Source: Sphaeroforma sirkka (taxonomy: Eukaryota > Opisthokonta > Ichthyosporea > Ichthyophonida). From it: DNA of 64,000 bases. Positions within the stretch are counted from its first letter, which is position 1; each line of letters starts with the position of its first letter. Shown one piece after another: positions 1 to 7,805 of the stretch. Made by a program: the position numbers and the translations under genes. Under the pieces are notes generated by a model that saw only the letters and a list, made by a program, of their open reading frames with translations, ran no database searches and was not told the DNA's origin. The stretch lies in the NCBI GenBank assembly GCA_001586965.3, contig LUCW03000005.1, positions 193,501 to 257,500 of the forward strand, read 5' to 3'.

Positions 1-44
1 ATCTTGCAACCTGTGCGAATCAGACCCCCGGACTTAATGTTAGT

Positions 45-1553
45 ATGATCGACAAGACATCCGCTGAGATGATCGAGGTCTTAGCGGGATACAATCACGC
101 TGTCGTAGGTGGATTTCAGCGTCTGGTCTTTGTTCTACCCCTCTACCAAGTTGACTCAATGAAATCTATGCACAAGTTGGTGCACGACGCAAGATACAAG
201 ATTAACCATCGGCGTACTCCACCTATCGTCTGGCCCCATGTGCTGATAGATGCAGCCCGGGTTGGCATTCGTCGCAACCATGTGGACATTGTTTCTAGTG
301 TCGATCCTGCTCGATGGATTGCAACAAATTCGTCCACCGAGGATGTTGTGCTGACTAGAGATAAGGTAGTACTATGGGCAAGAGGTAGACACACCACCAA
401 CCTCAAGTACTTGTACTCGGCAGTTGACTCCGACATGATTGAGACATTAGACGACTATAGTAATACACCCACACCCAATTCGATCATTGACTGGTGCGTG
501 TACGAAGTAGGAACACTACGGCGAGCGTTTGCCATGTCAAGAATGACAGTGGTAAATGCCACCCACGCCGATCGCTGGGACCCCAATCTATTTCAGTCTC
601 GGCGCGCCGAGGATCATGTAGATCAGATGATGCGCTATATCAGGGCCGAGTATGAAGAAATTTCGGTTAAGCGCGAGAATACCACGGGTCGAGCTGAGTC
701 GAAATTGGACAAGCGGTTGGCTGTTTTGGATGCAATAGATCGCATCGATATTAGCTGGTTCGGACACCTACTATGTCGCATGACATCAGATAGCCCAGTC
801 GCTACGCGTGGGACGCCTATGCGTGCATTTGAACAATTTGACTTGTTTCACAACGGGGAGCTGTCTTTGTCACAGTGTTTGGGGGAGGAGAAGCATCAAC
901 TGCTTCAGAAGGTCGCAAGAAGTGCCCCTAAACGAAAATTAGCATCTCGCCTTTGGACCAGGCAGAAACAGACCAAAGAGAATTCATCCACCCAACGTCC
1001 AAAGAATGGGAGAGTATCTATACCTAGAACACGCAAGTTCACCTGGGAAGTTGGACGCGAAGAAGCACTGCTCTACTGGGGTGTGAAGAATGAAAGACCC
1101 AACCGCTTTGTCGGGTTGTTAGAGATGGCGGACACTGGAGCATTCAAGAAGCTGGGAAACGATGAAACTATAGACTATGATCCGACGTCGAACACCAGGA
1201 GGCCTAAAGGAGATTTGCTGATATGTGAAACGTGTGGAGAGCGCGTTCAAGACCTGATGAAACACACCAAGGCGGAACATTGGTTGGAATGTCCAGTGTG
1301 CAACAAGTCATTCGAGACTCTCAAGGACCACATATGCGTCAAGTGCCCCAAGTGCTGCAAGACAATGTCAAGTCTAAAAAAGCACAAGTGCCAGATGTGT
1401 GGGAAGTGTGGGTCATTCTATGCAACGCGACACTATTGTGGTGAGTGTAGCGGGTGCGATGCCAAGTTTAAATCTAAGAACGCTGAAGATGCACATAAGT
1501 GTCCCGGAAGACGAAGGAAAGGTCTGTGGACAACACATCCAAACGACGCCTGA
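45..1553 (+). CDS. Zinc-finger protein of unknown role, next to a Fanzor-type gene
   Basis: A 502-residue protein starting at ATG 45. The first ~390 residues match no family I recognise. The last ~100 residues hold a run of Cys/His clusters (CETCGERV, CPVCNKSF, CPKCCKTM, CGKCGSFY, CSGCDAKF, each followed by H or C ligands) that look like four or five degenerate C2H2 zinc fingers, so nucleic-acid binding is likely. The block is visibly less GC-rich than the virus genes from 5.4 kb on, and it is followed directly by a Fanzor/TnpB-like gene. It may be a passenger or partner of that element; that is inference. Upstream sequence is cut by the window edge. Confidence 0.6.
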   Translation: MIDKTSAEMIEVLAGYNHAVVGGFQRLVFVLPLYQVDSMKSMHKLVHDARYKINHRRTPPIVWPHVLIDAARVGIRRNHVDIVSSVDPARWIATNSSTEDVVLTRDKVVLWARGRHTTNLKYLYSAVDSDMIETLDDYSNTPTPNSIIDWCVYEVGTLRRAFAMSRMTVVNATHADRWDPNLFQSRRAEDHVDQMMRYIRAEYEEISVKRENTTGRAESKLDKRLAVLDAIDRIDISWFGHLLCRMTSDSPVATRGTPMRAFEQFDLFHNGELSLSQCLGEEKHQLLQKVARSAPKRKLASRLWTRQKQTKENSSTQRPKNGRVSIPRTRKFTWEVGREEALLYWGVKNERPNRFVGLLEMADTGAFKKLGNDETIDYDPTSNTRRPKGDLLICETCGERVQDLMKHTKAEHWLECPVCNKSFETLKDHICVKCPKCCKTMSSLKKHKCQMCGKCGSFYATRHYCGECSGCDAKFKSKNAEDAHKCPGRRRKGLWTTHPNDA

Positions 1554-1563
1554 CGAAGGCGTC
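1545..1563 (+). terminator. Stem-loop over the stop codon of the zinc-finger gene
   Basis: GACGCCT, a 5-base loop, then AGGCGTC: a perfect 7-bp stem overlapping the TGA at 1551-1553. It probably marks the 3' end of the transcript, as hairpins do in several giant viruses. Confidence 0.45.
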
Positions 1564-2004
1564 TGAACGAGACTCTATAGGGTGTTGAAGAAACAGAAGT
1601 TGGACATCGACTCTGTTGCAAAAAATTATACCCGTGAAGAGACGGAAGCGCAGCGGGGATTCTAATGTTGTGCGCGATAAACTGGCTCTTACAAAGGGGA
1701 GTAAGCGTCAAAATCTGGATGGATGTAGAAATAGAACAAGGTATACCACCATTGGGCGACTTCCACATGCAAAATACACCATCCATAGATACATCCAGCG
1801 ATGTAATCGGGAGTGGTACAACAGGTTGTCGTTGTTTATTGATGGAGCGTCAGATAGAACTCTCGAGGGACTTCTTGGTGTGTTTCTGGGATTAGAAGCC
1901 GGTGTAGCTTCGGTTGACGTGGGTGAGAGTGTAGAAGATGTGGTGGGCCCACTTGATGATGACATAGCTGCCGGTGACGAGCTGAACTCGACGACGTAGA
2001 CTCG
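1564..2004 (+). other. Eroded leader region of the Fanzor-like gene
   Basis: This stretch carries short open frames in all three forward phases, some with plausible protein-like composition, but no single frame spans it. It sits where the N-terminal part of a Fanzor protein would be expected. I read it as degraded coding sequence of the downstream nuclease gene or as an unrelated spacer; the sequence does not separate the two. Confidence 0.3.
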
Positions 2005-2874
2005 GTGGATGTGACCAAATTGGCTAGTCGTCTCACCGCCACGGTAAAAGGATCTGGTATACAATATCCGACGAAAGGATTGGCGACATCGTTTATTGAG
2101 GTGACAAAGCTATTTTGTCAAAATTGGATAGAGACATTGCAGAGGCGATATGCTGAACTCCAGTTGCTTGTGGACACACCGGGGACGTTTCAGGTCATCT
2201 ATTCGACCGTGAGAAGTCATGATGATATTGTTTTGGACAAGCTAACACCAGTTGGTCGAAAGCTGCCACTTGCAATCCGAATTGATCCTTCTGCATTACT
2301 CGGGATGGCAAAATCGTGTTGGTCCACAACCGAGGGTCGAGGTCGGAAGATACCAACAGTCGACGAATCGCAGTACAGTCAATTTGATGTAGTTCCCAAC
2401 ACAGACCAATTGACGGGTATGCATGTGCTTATCGGCAAGGATCTTACCCTGGAGGTTGTGAAGCGGATGAACAAGGCGAACAAACTGGTAAGACCATCGT
2501 TGATGATCTCGAAAGGTGTTGTGCGACTACTTGAGCGAGTTCCCGACTACAACAAGACGATGAAGATGGGTGATGGGGTCAACCTTGAGACTATTCTCGG
2601 ATCGGAGTATAAGGCTGGTGGATTGTTTGGTTCAGCAAAGGTGGGTAAACAGATTAATCGAACATATCTGGCAACACTGAAAGATCTGTATGCACAGTAT
2701 GGTGACAGTGCAAGAGCAAAGTTTGTCAACCGCCCGATTGTGACCGTGGACCCGAATATGCATGAGGTTGTGTTTGGAGTATTCTATCCATCCAGACTGA
2801 GGGTGAAATATGTTGACAACGATATGTCCGGAACACACAAAGTACAAGGTGTCAGTGACGTACAGGACATTTAG
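2005..2874 (+). CDS. Fanzor/TnpB-like RNA-guided nuclease, part with RuvC-I
   Basis: An open frame of about 290 codons (GTG at 2005; the frame is open from 1978, so this start is uncertain). Near its end is TVDPNMHEVVFGVF (about nt 2744-2785), which fits the RuvC-I strand of Fanzor/TnpB nucleases, where the Asp is the first catalytic residue. The RuvC-II and RuvC-III parts lie in the overlapping frame at 2810-3484. Fanzors are eukaryotic and giant-virus relatives of IS605/IS607 TnpB that cut DNA guided by an omega RNA. The split between frames suggests a decayed copy or an indel. No transposase was seen beside it. Confidence 0.5.
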   Translation: MDVTKLASRLTATVKGSGIQYPTKGLATSFIEVTKLFCQNWIETLQRRYAELQLLVDTPGTFQVIYSTVRSHDDIVLDKLTPVGRKLPLAIRIDPSALLGMAKSCWSTTEGRGRKIPTVDESQYSQFDVVPNTDQLTGMHVLIGKDLTLEVVKRMNKANKLVRPSLMISKGVVRLLERVPDYNKTMKMGDGVNLETILGSEYKAGGLFGSAKVGKQINRTYLATLKDLYAQYGDSARAKFVNRPIVTVDPNMHEVVFGVFYPSRLRVKYVDNDMSGTHKVQGVSDVQDI

Positions 2875-3484
2875 TGTGAGTGCAGCTACACTGAGGAACT
2901 CGTCGAAGCTATGGCGGGTGTACTTGGCAAAACACCCGATCGCGAGGGAAGGGTCATTTGCAAAAGTCGCAAAATCTGTATTTAAATCCGAAGCTGTAGG
3001 TGCACGTGGACTGGGTGAGCGGCTGAAGGTCCAGTTTATACAGCACGTGATGCGGATGTTGTCAAGGTACTGCAGTGAAGGGCGAGCTGGCTACAAAACA
3101 CTAGATCCTATTGTGTTGTATGGAGATGGACAATTTACGAGCAACGCGAAGGGGCTTGTTGGCTTCGGACAGACATTGGTTCGAGAGTTGAGCAAACACT
3201 GTTTTGTGATGTTTTCAGAAGAGTTCAGAACATCACAGGTGTGTTCTGTGTGTCATACGAACGAGCCGATGACTCCTGTAGCTGTTGGGCGTCACGCACC
3301 GTTTAAGCACATGCGCTGCATGCATTGTGTGACAGGTGAAGGTGTGACAAGGAGAAATCTATTGTTTCAGCGAGACGTGAATGCGATATTGAACATGTTT
3401 CGCAATGCACTGGAGACTACGGTACTTGGGGATGTCGGGAAGGTCTTCAGACGAACGAGGAATACACGACGAGCCATAGGGTAG
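2810..3484 (+). CDS. Fanzor/TnpB-like nuclease, C-terminal part with RuvC-II, zinc ribbon and RuvC-III
   Basis: A 224-codon frame (ATG 2810) overlapping the previous one. It contains YGDGQFTSN, then FSEEFRTSQVCSVCH (the RuvC-II Glu followed by the first zinc-ribbon Cys pair), the second pair CMHC, and RDVNAILNMF (the RuvC-III Asp). This order of Glu, TSxxCxxC, CxxC and RDxNAxxN is diagnostic for the OrfB/Fanzor zinc-ribbon region. All catalytic signatures expected of this half are present. An AT-rich 8-bp satellite follows the stop directly. Confidence 0.7.
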   Translation: MLTTICPEHTKYKVSVTYRTFSVSAATLRNSSKLWRVYLAKHPIAREGSFAKVAKSVFKSEAVGARGLGERLKVQFIQHVMRMLSRYCSEGRAGYKTLDPIVLYGDGQFTSNAKGLVGFGQTLVRELSKHCFVMFSEEFRTSQVCSVCHTNEPMTPVAVGRHAPFKHMRCMHCVTGEGVTRRNLLFQRDVNAILNMFRNALETTVLGDVGKVFRRTRNTRRAIG

Positions 3485-3528
3485 ATATATAGATATATAG
3501 ATATATAGATATATAGATATATAGATAG
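3482..3528. repeat. AT-rich 8-bp tandem repeat
   Basis: About five and a half head-to-tail copies of TAGATATA starting at the stop codon of the Fanzor-like frame. It marks the edge of the AT-richer block and could be the element end or a replication-slippage satellite. Confidence 0.85.
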
Positions 3529-3877
3529 AAAAATCATGGGATTTGCCATCCAAGGCATACCCTTTTAAATTCAGAACGTGCCGTTATAGGAACGCAACAT
3601 ATAGACAATTGTATGCTAAGTTAACATTAATGAAGTTTGATAATTTTTGTACAAGTTCTTTTTTCACATTCGTCATTATTGATAGCTTTACAGCTAACTG
3701 GGGCGACTAACCTAACAGTATTGCACATTCACGGGTCCATGTGTCGAACCTGAATCATCGAGATTAGGTATGTTTAAATATAAAAAAATACATTGGACAC
3801 CACGATCCAGTTCAAGATTGTTTATTGTTTTGGGTTGTTTTAAAACCTCAAACTCATTCCATGTTCACCGCTCAATT
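3529..3877. other. Intergenic region, no gene seen
   Basis: About 350 bases of AT-rich sequence with no convincing open frame. It holds poly-T and poly-A stretches and, at 3794-3816, a copy of the first codons of the gene at 5447. Otherwise I see nothing in it. Confidence 0.5.
3794..3816. repeat. 23-bp direct repeat, left copy
   Basis: The 23 bases from TGGACACCACG to CAGTTCAAG are identical to 5448-5470, where they are the opening codons of a membrane-protein gene. The two copies bracket the F-box/LRR gene. Confidence 0.9.
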
Positions 3878-5347
3878 CTACCACGCCCGGCACACCGCTT
3901 CTGGTGGAAGGAGAATGTGCTTTGCAGACATATAGTACCTCAAAGTCTTGAGGCGTGTGCATCGACGAAGGTCGAGGGGTGGGTCAATGTCTCCTTTGAA
4001 AACAGCAAGGCGTAAACGCTCGAGATTCTCCATGTCGCCCAGCGCGTGCCAGTCGTCGGCACAAAGGTTCATCAGTGTCAGATGCACAATGCCCAGTGTA
4101 GCCAGGGACGCGACTTGGATATGCTGGTTGTTGCCCCAGATTTCAAGCGTAGTCAGATTAGGTAGTCCGGCTAGCAGCGACATGTCGGGCAGCGCGTCGT
4201 TTTCCACCAGCGCCAGCCGGCGTAGTGGGCTAAACTGGCCCGTTACGCCAGCTAGGATGGTAGAAATACTGGCACAAGAGTCAATTCCGAGGTCCACCAG
4301 GTTCGGGAGCCGTGGCACGACACCCTCCACCACCAGGAGTCCGTCCAGGCGGAGCTGTTCAAGCCCCGTCAGCTCGGAGAGCACAGAGATGTCAGTGGGC
4401 TCACCACGGTCACCGAAGAGCTGGAGCTCTAGTTTCCGTAACCTGGGTGCCTGGATCCCTTCTAGCATTGAAATGTCTCTATCCATCCGAATAGTCAGGC
4501 TGGTCGCACGCACCAGCAATGCCCCCTGTGCGACGCCACGTATATTGCACATTTCCAGGCAGCCGAGGTCTGGGAATCGCTCGAGCACGCGGATGTCGGT
4601 CACGTCCGTGCCGCTGATCACTAGTTTCGCGAGGCGCGTGCACGCACCAAGGGCACTAATGTCGTGCACACGCGTGTGACTGACGTTCAGGTCCGTGAGG
4701 CCAACACACACCGCAAGCACCGAAAGGTCCTGGATCGCGAGCCCCGCGAGGTTCAGGCTCCTCAGGTTGGGGATTTTGCCCAGCGGACGTATGTCTGCGA
4801 CCAGGCTGCTGTTCAGATTCAGTCGGGTCAAACGTTGCAGGTTGCACACGGCGCTAATGTCGCGGACCTCTGAGCAGGCGAGGTTGAGCGCAACCAGGCT
4901 GCGGCAGCCACTCAGGACCCCGATGTCACCGATGTTTGTGTAGCTGAGGTTCACACACACAAGGTTCCGGCAGCCGCCCAGGGCACTGATGCTAGTGACC
5001 CTTGTGAACCTGAGGTCCAGGCGGGTGAGCTGGACACATTGTCTCAATGGAGCAATGCTACCCACGGGCTGGCCGTAGAGAACCAGCTCCCGCAGCATGG
5101 TGCAGCCCGCCAGCGGCCCAATGTTGTGAATGCGCGTACGAGCAAGGTCCAGGCTGCGGATGTGGGCTTTGAGCCCCGGCTTGTGTAGCAGCACAGACCA
5201 TGGCACACGCGCGCCAGAGCCAACGTACACGTACGGAAGCCCCAGCGCGGCCAGCGCTTTGCACGTCTGGGCGAGGCTGCCCGCGTCACGCAGCTGTAGA
5301 TGGCGAACTACAAACACCCACACGTCGGGTGTCAAACTGGCAAGCAT
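3878..5347 (-). CDS. F-box and leucine-rich-repeat protein
   Basis: About 489 residues from the second in-frame ATG at 5347, chosen because a TATA-like TTTATATAAG lies just upstream of it, inside the longer frame that begins at 5392. Residues 1-40 (LTPDVWVFVVRHLQLRDAGSLAQTCKALA) look like an F-box. The rest is a solenoid of some 15 LRR units of 22-24 residues with the pattern LxxLxLxxTxVxDIxxLxxC. F-box/LRR proteins recruit substrates to SCF ubiquitin ligases, so a role in redirecting host ubiquitination is likely; family knowledge supports this and no substrate can be read from the sequence. It stands alone between direct repeats, suggesting acquisition as a cassette. Confidence 0.85.
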   Translation of the reverse strand: MLASLTPDVWVFVVRHLQLRDAGSLAQTCKALAALGLPYVYVGSGARVPWSVLLHKPGLKAHIRSLDLARTRIHNIGPLAGCTMLRELVLYGQPVGSIAPLRQCVQLTRLDLRFTRVTSISALGGCRNLVCVNLSYTNIGDIGVLSGCRSLVALNLACSEVRDISAVCNLQRLTRLNLNSSLVADIRPLGKIPNLRSLNLAGLAIQDLSVLAVCVGLTDLNVSHTRVHDISALGACTRLAKLVISGTDVTDIRVLERFPDLGCLEMCNIRGVAQGALLVRATSLTIRMDRDISMLEGIQAPRLRKLELQLFGDRGEPTDISVLSELTGLEQLRLDGLLVVEGVVPRLPNLVDLGIDSCASISTILAGVTGQFSPLRRLALVENDALPDMSLLAGLPNLTTLEIWGNNQHIQVASLATLGIVHLTLMNLCADDWHALGDMENLERLRLAVFKGDIDPPLDLRRCTRLKTLRYYMSAKHILLPPEAVCRAW

Positions 5348-5361
5348 TGTTCGTTCGTCGC

Positions 5362-5370
5362 TTATATAAA
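5362..5370 (-). promoter_or_regulatory. TATA-like box of the F-box/LRR gene
   Basis: On the minus strand TTTATATAA lies about 15-23 bases before the ATG at 5347. It supports that start over the upstream ATG at 5392, which would place the box inside the coding region. Confidence 0.5.
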
Positions 5371-5446
5371 ATTCTGCCGCTCGAGCACACACTACTGGGT
5401 TGCCATGTGCAAACCAGTGATTTCAAATTTTTTTCGTTTATTAAAA

Positions 5447-5944
5447 ATGGACACCACGATCCAGTTCAAGTTCCTCAACGGCACGCCGGAGCACCATGCT
5501 TCCTTCAAAACACTTATGGAGGAGCGCTTCCTCAATATCATCGGGCCGCGCTACGTCTACTCCCAGGACACGCTCAACCTCACCGGCGTCGACCACCGCG
5601 TGGTGCTGGTGGACTTCAACGCGCCCCCAACACCCGCGGCCGTGCCCGACACCATCCTCACGCAACCACAGTCCACCCTGGCGCTGTACGGGAAGCGCTG
5701 GGTGGGGGCCGTCGCGTGCTTCCTCGGCCGCTGCGCCGAGAACCCGGACACCCTGTCCCTGCCCGACAAGGTCGCGCTGGCCAGCCTGTACGCGCCCGTC
5801 CGCAACTACGGGTTCCCGGCGACCGCCGAGTCTGAGCTGTCCAAGCGGCGGTCCCGGTTTACCATGTACATTGTGGCGGCCGTGTTTCTAATTATGATTG
5901 CGGGAGGTGCACTGGTAAAAATTGTTTCAAAAAATTTTATTTAA
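5447..5944 (+). CDS. Tail-anchored membrane protein
   Basis: 165 residues from ATG 5447, preceded by an A-run (TTAAAAATG). A longer in-frame extension to 5300 would run through the neighbour's promoter and is rejected. The body is soluble-looking and Pro/Ala rich in the middle. Residues ~139-165 (MYIVAAVFLIMIAGGALVKIV) form one C-terminal membrane helix after a basic SKRRSR stretch, so the N-terminal part probably faces the cytoplasm or virion interior. No family recognised. Its stop lies 10 bases from the convergent ribonucleotide reductase gene. Confidence 0.75.
   Translation: MDTTIQFKFLNGTPEHHASFKTLMEERFLNIIGPRYVYSQDTLNLTGVDHRVVLVDFNAPPTPAAVPDTILTQPQSTLALYGKRWVGAVACFLGRCAENPDTLSLPDKVALASLYAPVRNYGFPATAESELSKRRSRFTMYIVAAVFLIMIAGGALVKIVSKNFI
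5448..5470. repeat. 23-bp direct repeat, right copy
   Basis: Opening codons of the tail-anchored membrane protein gene, identical to 3794-3816 on the other side of the F-box/LRR gene. Confidence 0.9.
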
Positions 5945-5953
5945 GACTTGTAT

Positions 5954-6955
5954 CTAGAGAGAGTCGAACGCGCTGTCGAGGTCGTCGGCCTTCAGGTTCG
6001 TCGTGTTCTGGTACGTCACGTTGCGCTGCTCGAAAAAGTTCACGTTGCTGGTCAGCGCAATCTTGGACATAAAGTCAAACGGGTTCTGCGCCCCGTACAG
6101 CGTCGGGTGGCCGAGCTGCACCAGCAGGCGGTCCGCCACGTACTGCACGTACTGCGACATCATCCGGACATTCATGCCAATCATGTTGCGGCGGATCGCG
6201 CCCTCGATAAAGCTCGTCTCAATGTCCACGCCCGTTGCAATCATCTCGTGGGCCTCGGCGTCCGTCAGCCGCACCCCGAGCTTGTGGTACATGAGACACG
6301 CAAAGTCCGTGTGCAGGCCCTCGTCCGTGGAGATCAGCTGGTTGGACACCGCGAGCCCCTTGGCCATTAGCCCGCGGTCCTTGAGCCAGAAAATGGCCGC
6401 AAAGCTGGCCGAGAAGAACAGCCCCTCGACGACAGCGAACCCAAAGATGCGGCGGTGCAGCGGCACGGCTTGGTCCATGTACGTGTAGCACCACTCTGTC
6501 TTGCGCGTCACCGTGGCGTCGTTCTCAATGGCGTTGAACAGCTGCTCGCGGCGCTCGGGCTCGCGCACCAGGGTCTCAATGTGCTGCCCGTACGTGATTG
6601 AGTGCACGACCTCGACCTGGGCCTGGATGGCGTAGAACGCCTGCGCCTCGGGGACGGGGATGTCGGCGGTAAAGTTGACGATCGCGTTCTGCAGCACAAT
6701 GTTGTCGGCGCCGGCGAAGAACCCCAGGATGGTCTCGACGAACGCGCGCTCGTCCGCGGACAGCCGGTTGTCCCAGTCGTCGAGGTCCGCCGAGTACGGG
6801 ATGTCGCTGGCCGTCCAGTGGCAGGCCTCCTGCTTGGCGTACATGGCGTACACGTCCGAGTGGACGATGGGGATGATGCTGTAGCGGGGCTTCTCGTTGG
6901 CAATGAACGCGTAGTCCGAGGCGGCGGCGGCGGTGGTGGCGGCGGTGGTCGTCAT
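5954..6955 (-). CDS. nrdB: Ribonucleoside-diphosphate reductase small subunit (R2)
   Basis: 333 residues, normal for class Ia R2. It carries the di-iron/tyrosyl radical centre that, with R1, reduces ribonucleotides to deoxyribonucleotides. All ligands are visible: D84 (GADNIV), E115 and H118 (EVVHS), E177 (VEGLFFS), E212 and H215 (DEGLH), and the radical tyrosine Y122 (HSITY). The acidic C-terminus ending DLDSAFDSL fits the R1-binding tail. The N-terminus is a short Thr/Ala-rich leader. No R1 gene is in this window. The gene has its own TATA box and gives the virus control over dNTP supply. It looks intact and functional. Confidence 0.97.
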   Translation of the reverse strand: MTTTAATTAAAASDYAFIANEKPRYSIIPIVHSDVYAMYAKQEACHWTASDIPYSADLDDWDNRLSADERAFVETILGFFAGADNIVLQNAIVNFTADIPVPEAQAFYAIQAQVEVVHSITYGQHIETLVREPERREQLFNAIENDATVTRKTEWCYTYMDQAVPLHRRIFGFAVVEGLFFSASFAAIFWLKDRGLMAKGLAVSNQLISTDEGLHTDFACLMYHKLGVRLTDAEAHEMIATGVDIETSFIEGAIRRNMIGMNVRMMSQYVQYVADRLLVQLGHPTLYGAQNPFDFMSKIALTSNVNFFEQRNVTYQNTTNLKADDLDSAFDSL

Positions 6956-7027
6956 GGTAGAGTGTGGGTGGATACGTGTGTTTCACAATGAGAGTGTAAA
7001 AGTGACTCGCATTGTGGGACGCAACTC

Positions 7028-7036
7028 GTTTTATAC
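7028..7036 (-). promoter_or_regulatory. TATA-like box of the R2 gene
   Basis: On the minus strand GTATAAAAC lies about 75-80 bases before the ATG at 6955, in an otherwise TATA-free leader. Confidence 0.4.
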
Positions 7037-7040
7037 TTTT

Positions 7041-7169
7041 CTATTTTTCTATTTTTTTATTTTTCACTTCCCGCAGCGCGATAACCAGAATAAAGACTAC
7101 GAGGGCCAGGATCACGGCGTGGAACCAGTTGTAGCCGCCAGAGTGGGATAAGTCAATGAGGCGGTCCAT
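7041..7169 (-). CDS. Small single-span membrane protein
   Basis: 42 residues from ATG 7169: a short polar N-terminus, the membrane helix WFHAVILALVVFILVIAL and a lysine-rich tail. A longer upstream extension is low-complexity Phe-rich sequence from an A/T run and is not accepted. Tiny one-helix proteins of this kind are common in virions of large DNA viruses; no family recognised. Confidence 0.55.
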   Translation of the reverse strand: MDRLIDLSHSGGYNWFHAVILALVVFILVIALREVKNKKIEK

Positions 7170-7229
7170 CGTTGCATTTTCATTGGGCAAAGAAAAAATG
7201 AAAAAATAAAAAAACCAGAAAACAAGTGT

Positions 7230-7700
7230 ATGGGGCAAATTCGAGATCCCGAAATCAGCATGTCCCGTCCATCAAAGAACCCCAAGGTCTACACAGAGGC
7301 GTCCACGGACGAGAGCGAGGAGTACCTGTCTGACGACTCGCAGACGGAGGTCCTGTCGAGCTCCGACGACGATTCCGATGCCGCCGGGGTGGCCTCGGCC
7401 ACGACGCTGGAGTCGAGTTCGTCCGAGAGCGACGGCGCCGACGATTCCGACTGGGAGCCCGAAACACACGGTGCCTCGTCAAGCTCGTCAAGCTCGTCCG
7501 AGGACGAGGACAGTGTGGGCAGCGAAGAGGACGATGTAAGCGTCGACGAGGACGAGAGCATCGACGAGGAGGGGACGGAGGACAGCGGAGACGGTGCCGA
7601 GTCGGAGGGCCCCGAGCCGAGACGGCCTAAGCGCAAAACCCCCACCGCCCCCGGGGCAGAGGAGGGTGCACAGACCCGCCGGAAGAAAAAGCGCGACTGA
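7230..7700 (+). CDS. Acidic serine-rich protein with basic tail
   Basis: 156 residues if translation starts at ATG 7230; ATG 7260 (MSRPSKNPK) is an equal candidate. Most of the chain is Ser/Asp/Glu rich and looks disordered, with many casein-kinase-like sites. The final ~30 residues turn basic (PRRPKRKT, RRKKKRD) and could be a nuclear localisation or nucleic-acid binding tail. No family recognised. Confidence 0.65.
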   Translation: MGQIRDPEISMSRPSKNPKVYTEASTDESEEYLSDDSQTEVLSSSDDDSDAAGVASATTLESSSSESDGADDSDWEPETHGASSSSSSSSEDEDSVGSEEDDVSVDEDESIDEEGTEDSGDGAESEGPEPRRPKRKTPTAPGAEEGAQTRRKKKRD

Positions 7701-7805
7701 TTTTTGCGTTTAAAGCAACTGTGGTATACAGAAAAATCCCAACGGATTGTCGTGTGCAGCTAACCACCACACACTTAGAAAAAATTAAATAAACTGGTAA
7801 CACCA

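Noticed and set aside
3770-4015. 81-residue plus-strand frame
   Set aside because: No domain, overlaps the end of the F-box/LRR gene, poor composition.
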